The position numbers were made by a program, and so were the translations under genes. Source: Trichosphaerium sp. ATCC 40318 (Eukaryota > Discosea > Flabellinia > Trichosidae). Taken from it: a stretch of DNA of 64,000 nt. The notes beneath the pieces are model-generated. The model ran no database searches, was not told the DNA's origin, and worked only from the letters and a program-made list of their open reading frames with translations. Location of the stretch: NCBI GenBank assembly GCA_038496445.1, contig JALMLS010000491.1, positions 48,970 to 112,969 on the forward strand. The letters run 5' to 3'. Of the stretch, positions 35,404-46,106 are shown piece after piece (position 1 is the first letter of the stretch; every line of letters starts with the position of its first letter).

Positions 35404-35415
35404 GTTCTCATGTTA

Positions 35416-35450
35416 AATGTCGATAAATTGACAAAAAATGTCAACTTTTT
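35416..35450 (+). repeat. MULE left terminal inverted repeat
   Basis: 35 bases beginning AATGTCGATAAATTG and ending TCAACTTTTT. The inverted partner at the right end matches at 34 positions. Confidence 0.85.
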
Positions 35451-35472
35451 GGAAAATCAGGTCTGAAAATTA

Positions 35473-35940
35473 TCATGGTATTATACCGTATTTTATGGTA
35501 TAATCACCTTTTATGGTACAAGCTCAGTATAATTCATAATTATACCATATAATTATACCATAAAATATGGTATAATACCATGTTTTTTGGACAAATGGTA
35601 TAACAGCCATTATACCATGTTTATACCATATTTCAATTTATAGAATATAATTATACCATAAAACATGGTACTATACCATGGTATTATACCACATTTTACA
35701 GTACATTATACCATGCATTATACCATATAATTATATCATAAAACATGGTACTATACTATGGTATTATACTGCATTTTAAAGTATATTATACCATGCATTA
35801 TACCATATAATTATACCATAAAACACAGTATTATACCATGGTATTATATTGTATTTTAAAGTATAGTATACCGTGCATTATACCATATAATTATACCATA
35901 AAATGTGGTATTATACCGTGGTATTATACCGTATAAGTAT
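35473..35940. repeat. satellite of TATACCAT/ATGGTATA palindromes
   Basis: Dozens of TATACCAT and ATGGTATA motifs alternate, often fused as CATGGTATTATACC. A longer period of about 110 bases (ACCATATAATTATACCATAA) recurs at least three times. It lies just inside the left MULE end. It can form many hairpins and has no coding capacity. Confidence 0.8.
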
Positions 35941-36246
35941 AAGTTAGTCAAAGCTCACTTGGTTTACACTTGATTTAATAGCCTTTGGCCCTACGCAAAC
36001 GCCATACCACACAATGCTTTGACAGTAGCCGTTATTGAACATAATTGGCATATAAATGTGTGAAAAACAGTTTTAAGAGAGAAATCTGGTAACGTGCCCC
36101 AATTGCGGGCGTTTTAGGGATAAATTGGCCAATTTTCTCCGATTGACGGTATTTGAGGAAGAAACCACTCCATGTACCCCATGTTAGAACGCTACAGTGG
36201 TAGACACACCAAAAACGCGTTTAGTGCTCGAAAAATGCCCATTTGC

Positions 36247-36272
36247 AAAAAACCTCCAATTGGAGGTTTTTT
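36247..36272. repeat. 26-base perfect palindrome
   Basis: AAAAAACCTCCAA followed by its exact reverse complement TTGGAGGTTTTTT inside the MULE. It could be a hairpin or a transposase-binding site. Confidence 0.6.
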
Positions 36273-37082
36273 TCCCCGGCTCTCATTTTTTTCTCCCCTC
36301 CATAGGCATTTTTACACTCAATCAATGCCATACAGCCTCATTTACCAAATCAGGAGCAAAATTATTTATTTTTTTTTGACATTTTTGATATACACTCCAA
36401 TGCATGTTAAAACGCGTGAATAGTGCTATAAGGCCAAGTTGTTTCAGAGCCTACCCATTTTTTGAGTTTTTTGGTTTTTTTTGGATTTTTTTTGAATTTT
36501 TCCCTACTAAATGCCTGCATTTGCCAGAACAGATAGCATTTAGGCTTCACACCCATGTGTTGACCTTACGAGTGATATTGTAAACCAATTGGCTAAGTCA
36601 GAGCACAAAACTAAGTCTTGTCCAGTTTATCGCCCGCACAACACAAGGTACGCTAAAAGTAGTTGTTTTGAAGCTGCTTGCCATAGGTTTTAACCAAGCT
36701 AGATAGATGATAAAAAAAAAACCAAGATGTGTTAGCTAACAGGTACGATTCTGCTAGAACTTGTTTCTGATGAAGTTGGCAGTTATTTTCATTTCTTTGT
36801 TTTAGTCTTGGTTTGGCTCCACCGCACAGGTCATTTGTTACTCCCAGTGCCGCCACCACAACAAAACAGCAATTTTTGTACGACTATTTATTTTGTGCAT
36901 CAAGTCTTCACTAATTCTTCTTCTAGTTTTCATGCTATGTCCATTCGATGCACTTACAGCAAGTACAATATTTTTTTTGAAAGTTATTTGATGTGTCAAC
37001 TACCACAAAAGAGAATATGGACAAAACCAAAGGTCATGGATGTAAACAAAAAAATGTATTAATAAATGTGGTTTTATTATTA

Positions 37083-37400
37083 GAACAGTTTTTACATGGT
37101 ATAATACACCTGGTTTTGTGGTATAATCTACCAAGTTTTAAGGTATAATATACCAGACTTTGTGGTATTATACTGTGTTTTATACCATGTTTTATGGTAG
37201 AATTATACCATATATTGCATTTTTTCAGGTGAAAAAATATGGTATAAATTCGCACTTTCTACTGCATATTTGTGGTATAATTTGGCTGTTTTATGGTATA
37301 AATCCTTTGATTTATGGTATATTATACTGGAATTTGTGGTATAAAATTGGAATCAATGGTATAATTATACCACAAATCCATGGTATCTACCATAAAAACA
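37083..37400. repeat. second TATACCA satellite block in the MULE
   Basis: The GGTATAAT/ATTATACC motif recurs about every 20-30 bases, more diverged than the block at 35.5 kb. Together the blocks bracket a 1.1-kb non-coding stretch and lie upstream of the transposase gene. Confidence 0.7.
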
Positions 37401-37991
37401 GCTCGAAAATTTTAGACCTGATGTAGCGTTCTAGGTCTGTTTGAGTAATTTTATTGAGTGAGTGCTGGAGTACATAGTACATACAAAAATCAAACGTGCT
37501 TGCATGGGGTAGACAGAAAATAAACCTCCTTATTTTTTGTAAACATGCAACTGCCTATTAACGTTATTCAAGGCTAAAAACCGCATGTATACATTGAAAC
37601 AAAGCAATGTAGAATAAAGAAACAGGATTTTGAAGTTGTTGAAAGGTTCAATGAACCACTTCTTTTAAAACAGCTCAAAACACAATAAATAATATTCACT
37701 ATGCGTAGAAAAGCCATACACCACTTTAACTGTTTTTTTACTTTTTTTAATTGTAAGAAACCCACGCTGTTGCATTAGTAGTATACAACAATTTAATATA
37801 CTACTATACATTGAATGGGAACTTTAAAGGCTACTTTGAACAGGCTTGGGGCTTCAATGAACTATGAAGTACCAAACTGCTTTAAAACTCATGGATACTG
37901 TTTCTAGCGCGTAGAAATAGTGTCAGTGTGAGTATTGCCGAAAAAGGCAGTGAACTTAAAGCTCATTTCTTATTTTAGTTAAAACAAGTTT

Positions 37992-40153
37992 ATGGAGGAA
38001 GCCACACCTCCACAATACAATTGTGCAGCTGATGTTACACCACATCTATTCAATACACTCGGTGTATGGATTGGTGGTGAGCGACTAGTACTTTACACCA
38101 ACCATAAAAAAGAATTTGCTTACCAATGGCACGTTGATCAGAAACCTAAGCTCAATGCAAAAGGAACAGCCATGATACACTATTTTAAATGTCCTAACCG
38201 CAATATGTGTAATGCCCGTGTGATATTACATCAAAAAAACTCTTTGAAAGGTCCTATAATCAAACTAGCTCAGAACAAAGGTGCAAACACTGGTTTCAAT
38301 ATTTTTTTCCAAAAAATAGTAATTTTTATTTAGAACACAATGAGCATTGCAAACCTACTCCAGAGCATAAATTAAAGTTACAGTATGCTGTAGGAAAGAA
38401 AATTCAAAAAGACCTTCGGCGCGGCATTGCACCAAGCACAGTGGTAAGCTTGTGTTCTCCCATATACCAACACTAACAACTTCATAGATGAAGACTTTAT
38501 TAAATGATCCAACAAAAAATATTCTAAACACTTTTGAAGTACCTAGTGGCCATGCCATGGCGTCACAAGTGCGTAAAGCTCGCAATTTGGAACGATTGCA
38601 CCCTGATGTACTAAAACAGCACAAACTCCTACTAATCCGCCATAGTTATTCATAAACATACATCTACAGTATCCTAAAGAGATTAAAATTCTAATTGCGA
38701 AAGAATGTGTTATTTCTTTTGTAAATCTTAGAGTGCTCTCTATAATCAAGAAGTTGAACACTAAAACACTCTTCCTTGATGCCATTCACAAGGTGTCAGA
38801 TACTGGCGCCAATGTACTGTTTTTTCGGTTAAATCTCTTCCCTCCATAACTCACTTACCCTTAGGCAATGTTGTATTGGGTCAGAGTAGAATCAGAAAAG
38901 CGTACAAAGGGAGTCAACCTTGGTTGGGCAATCACAGAAGGAAAAAACTTTGATGAGTATGTTTTCGCGTTCCGCCATATTAAAGACACCTTTGGGATGT
39001 TTTTTGAGCGTATTATGGCAGATTGTGAGCTCAATATAAGAAAGGGTATTTGGAAAAAAAAAACCCTTTTTTTTTATTTACACTTTTTTTAGCTGCACGA
39101 AAAGTATGGCCAGAGCAATTTGATGTTCACCATTGTCGCTTCCATGTGGCGGACGCATTTCGCAAAAAGCGCATTGAGCACGGGCTGGGTGGCAAGGTCA
39201 ATGATGGGGAGCGTTTGTGGTGTGAGCACATTATTGATAAGCTATTTTCAGCAATTACGAAAGAAGAATTTGATGAAAAATGGAAAACCTTTTATGAGGT
39301 ACAAGTGCCTTTTTGAATACTCATAACTTCAAATAGGACGGCCAATACCTCAGTGATAAAGTTAAAAAACATTTAAAGTACTTAGACAAACATTACATGA
39401 AGCCAGCATCAACAAACAATTGGTACAGTTCTTCTCTTTAGGTTTATTTACTAAATTTTTTACAAGGTGGCCACCAAGTACATGGGCTCCATATGCGTAT
39501 TTGAACAATGATGAAGCTAACTCTCACCGTACCAATAATACTAGTGAAGGAAATAATCGAGTAGTTCAAGAAGCATTGAAGTGGGAGGGTGCTAAAAAAG
39601 GAACATCAGAAAAAGTTGTTAAGGCTTTGGTTAGCTATTCTCATCTTTCCAAAGATGATGCTGTACGGTTGTTAAAAGGTGTTGGGGGAGTAAGAACTCC
39701 TAGAACCGCTAATAGACATCAAAAAGTTGTGCAAACAAAGGCACTTGCTAAGAAAAGTAAGTGCGAGTGTTTAGTTTTTTCATTTAATTATTCACAGGAA
39801 AAAACAACTCACCGAAAATAGCACACAAACTTATTAAGTTGAAGGAAGTACGAATGGTTCCATTAGCACTTTCTAAAATAATCTTTTATTAGGCTGAAGA
39901 AAAGAGGGCAAGGCAAGCTAAAAAAAAAGAAGCACATGCTAACAAAAAAGAACATGTGCCTACCAAACGCAAGAAACGCACAATAACTGTCAAAAAACGT
40001 CGTTTAGAGCCATCACCAAGAGCTGGAAAGCGCCAAAAAGTAGTTTCCAAGATTTCAAGCTCTGAACAAGATGAAATCATAAAGCAGTATGAAAAACGCT
40101 TGAAAGTAACTTCATTAAAGAGGACAACTCGCAAAAACTATGAAGAAAAATAA
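37992..40153 (+). CDS. MULE transposase
   Basis: Multi-exon gene inside the element. The N-terminus MEEATPPQYNCAADVTPH leads to a FLYWCH/GCM-type zinc finger (YFKCPNRNMCNARVIL then EHNEHC). The MULE catalytic domain follows with D in TLFLDAIHKVSD (about 38780), LGWAITEGKNFDEY, D in RIMADCELNIRK (about 39020), HHCRFHVADAFRKK (the CxxH helper motif) and E in NNTSEGNNRVVQE (about 39545). The C-terminus is strongly basic (TKRKKRTITVKKRR), probably nuclear targeting and DNA binding. Introns are 40-70 bases. All catalytic residues are present, so it may be active, although some exon junctions are not certain. Confidence 0.82.
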
Positions 40154-40323
40154 TAAAAAAACTTGTCGAGGATATTATTTTTTATTCTTTGAAGTAACCT
40201 AACATTCCTAAGTGACAAAATTTGTACTAGTAGCTTCTATTATCGTATATAATGTCCCTTTATACCGTATGCCGTGTAGGCACTTCATTAAATATGTCTC
40301 TGGTTATCAATGGGCCATCAAAA

Positions 40324-40358
40324 AAAAAGTTGACATTTTTGGTCAATTTATCGACATT
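40324..40358 (-). repeat. MULE right terminal inverted repeat
   Basis: Inverted partner of the left end, 34 of 35 bases identical. It is followed by 11 bases and then the GGTACCAAG direct repeat. Confidence 0.85.
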
Positions 40359-40369
40359 CCCCAGCAGAC

Positions 40370-43300
40370 GGTACCAAGTACATTGGGCAATTTGACAACA
40401 ACAAGATTCAAGGTATTGGTGAGAAGTATTGGGCAGATGGTCGCAAATACATTGGTAAATTTGAGAATGCTAAGGCAGTAGGTAAAACACAGAAAAGTAT
40501 TGCTGGAAAACCAGACCAGGCTGCCTTTTCTAACAACATGGATAAAACATTCTGTGAAGAATCCGTTTTTCCTAGCAATGACATACAAGAAGATATAACA
40601 CCAGTTACTGTGTGTTCTGATGGCACTACAGATGAGAGAGATCTCAAGAAATTGTTTCCGAATCCAGATAATGCTATCCTTGATATCAATGATCCAACTG
40701 TACAAGGTATACCAGATGGAAAAAGAATGGTATTTGAATTTTATTCTAAAAGACGCTACCAATACTGTTCCAGTATTATTTTGAACCACCAAGATAGCTT
40801 TGAATCAGGTCTTTATGGTGATATTGTATTTATCTATGACCTTTGTAAAAAAGATCCTGAGATATCACTTCATGAAGGTGCGGTGTCTTTTATACAACTA
40901 CCTTTATACTTATTGATTATTTAAATAGTAACAACTATGGCACGTGGTCTTTCTGGAGTACGTGTGATACCCATAAAAAAGGACAAAATATCAGACAAAA
41001 TGATACAACAGTTTAAAGCCATTTATTGGAGTGACCTCAGTAAAAAGGCTAATTTAATGAGACATCACATTGCTGATGGAGTGAGTCATAACAACTACGA
41101 TTTTGTTGAGCAATTAGAAGCCAAAATAATGGTTGTAGGTCATGAAGGAGCAGGTATTTTATCCGAGTTGGATGACTGATACACTAAATATTAATTAGGC
41201 AAGACAACACTTGTGAGGACATTGGCAAAGGAAACAAATATAATAGCGGATTCAACTATTGGTTTTGATACATCACATCTCTCGTATGTTTAACTACTTT
41301 AGCGCTTGGGTTTAATGTGCTTTAGGTTCCAGGGCGTATCATTCACAGTGTTAGACTTTGCTGGACAGACGGAATACAAAGGATTACATAAGTACTTTTT
41401 AGCAAAGCAACTTACAATTTACATCATCGTTGTAAGTTCATAGTGCACCAATATCACACTTGTTTCCTTATCATTCATCTTAGATTGACTTGTCAACATC
41501 AATCAAAGAGCAGCAGAAACACCTTAAATATTGGTGTCGGGCTTTAAATGAGATACTACATGATCAAGATCCAGAACTATACTCAGTGATTGTATTTGGA
41601 TCCAAGTTAGATATCTTTTTAGGAGATATCAAGGCCAATAAACAATCACTGCTCCCTATCGGACTATCACTAGTACAGTACTTGTGCTTAGACGGTACCA
41701 CCTTTATAACTTTTTTACAATCGCTTATTCTTTGTTGTTTAGGAACAAGTGCTCTCGTCAAATTATTGGATCAGCAAGCCAAGTACTTGAAGGCCCAATA
41801 TCCAAAAGTACCATTGATCTACATAGATGTAAAAAAAGCACTTGAGAATACAATCACAAACAAGGATACCCTAAAAGGTAACATCATATCAGTGTACGTT
41901 GTGTGTTAGCTGTAGTGGGTCTTGCTTTTGCTAATCAAGTATTTAATTAGGAGGAAAGTAGTAGAACTGATACCCAAGATATGTGCAATGTCTCCAATAG
42001 AGTTGATTGCTGCATTGAATTACCTTCATTCCATTGGTAGCATCATGTTTGATGAGGTGTGCGCTTCTCAAATGAGTAATATGCTTGCTTAAACAACTGA
42101 CTTGTCTGTGTTTAGTCATCGTACATGCTATGTTTGAACCCTCCTATTCTATCTCGTATCATGAGTGCTTTTCTAGCACCCAAAGAACATCTTGATAGAT
42201 TGATCAAAAACAACACTCATAATCATCATGCTGTATTCACTGACTCAGAAGCTAAATCTCGAATCTCAAAGCTATTTCCAAAATGCACTAAACGTGAAGT
42301 GAAGCAGGTGATGAAATTCTTGGTACAAATGTCGTTCTGCGTTCGCTTGACAGAAGAAGAAAAGGTAACAGATAGTGTATGTACTCTATAACTCATTGTC
42401 AATGTATTTATTCAGGTTGTGTATGGCGCTGCTGGATACCTTATTATATCGCTATTACCTAAAGCTGATATGTTTTACTTTCCTCCATTAACCCAAAAGG
42501 AGCAAAGTATTACGTTAGTTAAGACAAAGAACAAGAACCCACATGAGTTACCAGAAGTATTCTCTTTATCTAAATCACCAACAAAGTGGAAGATATTATC
42601 GTACACACCTACAACAGACTCTAAAGTTGAACATAAAGTGGTAGAAATAGTCACCATAAACAAGGAAACCAATAAAATAGTACGGCGTATTTCGTATTCC
42701 ATAACAATTCAAAACTAACAATATCACGTGTTAGTCACTACCTGATCAATATGAGGTCATACCACATGTTTCAAAGTTCTTGGCATACACCTTTAACTCA
42801 CAAGATCTACCTATAGACATATTTAATGACTTGCAGAGAAGACTGAGAAGTACGCCAACATGAACGGTTTATGATTATGATTAGATACTAAACACTTACA
42901 ATAGAGTTCCAAAACAAAGAGTTTCGTTTGTTTTCAAACTTGATTGTACTCTCTGATTTCTATGGCAATATCATCACATTGTATTATGTTGATCATAGCA
43001 TCAAAATTGTCATTAGAGGCATAGTACCACAGCTATGGATGGTAATAACATGAACAGAAGTTTAAACATTGACATTTTTAGGAATCTCTTGCTAGTTACC
43101 TAAAACCTTTGGACATCACTCCAATTCCGCTATGTCCAGCCAGCATACAATTTGGAGAGTTTGTTGAGGTCACAAACAATTTGTATGAGTGCAAGAAGAT
43201 AAGTGAGTGTATTAGGCATACATTTATACACGTGTAGTTGTCATATTATACAACTAGATGGCATATTTCCAAGTTAACAAACTGATTATTTCTTAGAACA

Positions 43301-45067
43301 TGTTGTCACTGAGAGTCATTTAAAAGAAGGATTTCCTGTACTCGAACATGCACGACATAATATATGGGGTAGCTTGCATGGAGAAAGATTTCTGAAAATG
43401 GGTGACTGGGAAACACCTCAACAGTATCCTGGGTTACGAATCACGTTTCTCACAAAAGATGAAAAAAACAAAGTACAACCCACATTTGAATACCATGACT
43501 TTCTTACTAAAAGCATTGATAAGGAACGTTATGATGAGTATCTGAGAGCTAGCAACATGTTTTATGAGTTCATGGGGACTGACAGTGCTTCATTTTATGA
43601 GTTGGAGAAGATTGCATTCTTGAACAATCCAAAACTTGAAGACAAATTTGAGGAGCAATACAATACTTTTGTCAAAAAAGTACTTCAATCCAAAAAATCA
43701 GGCAAGTTACACCCTTGGTCAGCTTTTTCTAATAGTTTAGATGTGAATGATGATTCTACTGTGGATGAAGATACACGTAAATTACAAGAACGGACTTTGA
43801 ATCATTTGAAGAGCCATGTGATGCGTGTTTCAGGCAATGAGCAAATCAACCTCATGCCAGGATTACATGGTACATCAGAGGTATATCACATTTATTCTCA
43901 TTACTACCAAGAAATAGTTAACCTTAGATTTTAGGATACTAGCTTTAAGATAGCTTGGAACAACTTTAGAGAACCACATGAGAATACAAACAAGAAAGAT
44001 GAAGGATACTTTGGTATGGCTTAGTACCAAGTTAGTTTAATTAACTAAATTGTAACCAGGAAATGGGATTTACTTTACTCAGTATCCTGATTGTGGTAAG
44101 TCATTTTATGCAACCGTCGTGTATAGTGGCCACTACCCATGTACCAATTTGTATTCTTGCATTAACAATTGAGGTAGGAAGGAAGTATGCTGAATGGGAT
44201 AAAAAGGAGAAGAATCCATGCATGTTGATATCATGGATAATGATGGGAAAACCTTATCCAGCAACAGAACAACCAGCGCCAGGCGATACCAACTCTCTTT
44301 ATGGAAAAGAATGCAAGGTACAACTCTTTTTTTTCTGCATGTGCCTTCTTACAGTTTTATTTTCAGAAAGGTTATGATTCTCACTATGTACTCACTAAAT
44401 CGACTGGGTTTCCAAGTGGCATTGATGATAAAATAGATCAAAACGAGATTGTTGTATTTTCAAAAAACCAAGCATGTAGACATCACAAGCGAATGTGTTC
44501 TTATTTCATGATTTAGATTCTTCCACGATACCTTGTATACTACAAAGCAATAGACAGTACCAATATCGACTCATATGAACTCAAGTACAGGGATGCTAAA
44601 TGTCTTGTTTTGTGGGTTGACGCTAATCTATCAGTTGAAAACAAGAAGATAATGGAAATGCTTAAAAACAGGCCAAAGAAGACAGAGGTACACAAACCAA
44701 ATACAGGCATTCATCTAAAGAAATACAAAGGTGTTGGTGATGAAGTCATCATCTGCGGTTTTGGCATGGATCGATAAGTTCAAAGGGTTCTGTAACAACA
44801 GATTACATATCATCACAAATAGATATCGAAAAGGTGATGGAGATGAGCTAGCAGCAGAGAAGTTGATAAAGAGCATTAGAAAAATTAAAATATGTGCCAA
44901 AACACCTATTCTTGTTTTTTGTGGTATGTCAAGTAGTCCTTTATTAATCACGTGATTTTTTGTTAACACACTGTTTGTTAGGAGACACGTCAAAGGCAAA
45001 ATACCTCAAGAAAAAATACAAAAAGGTTTCCATCACGAATAAAGTTCAAGATGTATTGGAAATTTAG
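40370..45067 (+). pseudogene. 3' part of MORN-Roc-COR-PARP-receiver gene
   Basis: Continues the gene interrupted at 35.4 kb. Two more MORN repeats (YIGQFDNNKIQGIGEKYW) lead through a spacer to a Roc GTPase (41100-41760). Its P-loop GHEGAGKTT spans an intron; DFAGQTEY and VFGSKLD follow. COR is at 41.95-42.7 kb (LHSIGSIMFDES, YMLCLNPPILSRIM). A PARP catalytic domain is at 43.85-44.57 kb: LHGTSE, GYFGNGIYFTQYPDC, RKYAEWDK, MMGKPYPATEQP, GYDSHYV and NEIVVFSKNQILPRYLVYYK. The H, Y and E of the ADP-ribosyltransferase triad are all present. The tail is receiver-like (CLVLWVDANLS, HIITNRYRKGDGDE, TPILVFCG) and ends VQDVLEI. About 15 short introns are in phase where checked. No kinase domain is seen. 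Without the insertion, this would be a Roc-COR protein with an ADP-ribosylating effector. Confidence 0.85.
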
Positions 45068-45184
45068 GAATGTAAGAATAGCTTACATCTTTCCTCAAAA
45101 CTTTACTATTACTCAAGTTATGTTCAGAGTTCAGACATTGCTTCTTGCTTCTACCAACAATGTTAATAAATTAAGAACGCACTA

Positions 45185-45243
45185 TTTTGAGTACCGTTTC
45201 AACAGTACTAGAAAAAATTATACTGTTGAAACGGTACTCAAAA
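45185..45243. repeat. 59-base palindrome (23-bp stem) at edge of segment A
   Basis: TTTTGAGTACCGTTTCAACA and its reverse complement are separated by a short AT-rich loop (CTAGAAAAAAT). The palindrome sits at the exact outer end of the duplicated segment and also at the end of the inverted copy (63518-63576). Confidence 0.85.
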
Positions 45244-46106
45244 TGTAATAACATAGTTGTCAACGAACAAATGCCACTTTTATACAAGCTTGTCTTTTTG
45301 GTGCTTCAATGAGAGACGACACGAGGAGCTAAACGTTAATCCCATTAAATAAGTACATCACCTTTTTATGGAATGACGTTATTGTAAAATGTGAAAATCC
45401 CCGCTCCCAAACTTCCTGTGATGTATATAGTGCTTAAGCCATAGCGTATTCAACCGCGCAGCGAAAATTTCTCTACTTCTCGATTGGAACACCGGAAAAG
45501 GACAAAGTCGCGAAATGTTTTCGGCGGATTGTTTGCATAGTATACCGCCTTGTATCAAGTGCCTTGATGTTAATTAAACGGGTTTCGGCCTAAATCATGG
45601 TGGGTTAGTTCAGAAAGACAAAAACCAAATCAAAACCATCTATTACGCGGCTACATGACAGAGTTTATCACATACTGCTGTTTCTTAATGCTACTTTCTA
45701 AACTTGCTTCCAAAAACAGCAAAACGCGAATAAATACACGATATCGACTACACCTACGCATTAAAACACTGTAACAGACGAATAGTAGAATTATACTAAT
45801 TAGGAAACCAGAAATGCGCTTTTTTAATAAAAATAAACAGTTCTGCAAGTAATTAGATCTCGACGCGTAAAGAGTAGTATCTAGTCCAAAAACAACAGAA
45901 AACTAAAAAATTTCATATTTAGCGAAAATAGGTCAATAATTAACGACAATTATCGTACACCGTCATTGCTCTAGTTTTATTGCAAACATAGGGGTTGTAG
46001 CGGATCCGAAGCGAAAACCGAAAACCTGAAATTGTTATTTTTAATTAGCTAAAAAAATCAAATAAAGTCAATAGAGGACCTCATTTTCTGCAACTATTTG
46101 ACAAAC
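45244..46106. other. non-coding leader of the LamG/mucin-like gene
   Basis: No supported gene. A 65-codon minus-strand frame (45651-45848) is preserved in both copies of the duplication, but it lacks an ATG near its start and shows no motif. Confidence 0.35.

Larger units (their letters stand above)
35404..40369 (+). mobile_element. autonomous Mutator-like (MULE) transposon
   Basis: Near both ends lie 35-base inverted repeats (35416-35450 and 40324-40358; AATGTCGATAAATTGAC core) with one mismatch. A 9-base direct repeat GGTACCAAG flanks the unit at 35395-35403 and 40370-40378; 9 bp is the usual Mutator target duplication. The inverted repeats start 11-12 bases inside the direct repeats, so the outermost ends are poorly matched. 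Inside are two AT-rich palindromic satellites and a transposase with a FLYWCH-type finger and DDE residues. The element interrupts a MORN repeat. Joining the flanks over one copy of GGTACCAAG keeps the frame (NGTK then YIGQF). Confidence 0.85.

Noticed and set aside
35473-37400. CRISPR-like array
   Set aside because: Repeats are palindromic AT satellites without regular spacers and lie in a eukaryotic transposon; no cas genes.
40937-41909. Ordinary Rab/Ras small GTPase
   Set aside because: The GTPase is followed directly by COR and preceded by MORN repeats, so it is a Roc domain within a larger protein.
45651-45848. 65-codon hydrophobic minus-strand frame, preserved in both copies of segment A
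   Set aside because: Preservation follows from the duplication. It begins at TTG and lies in the leader of another gene. No signal beyond hydrophobicity.
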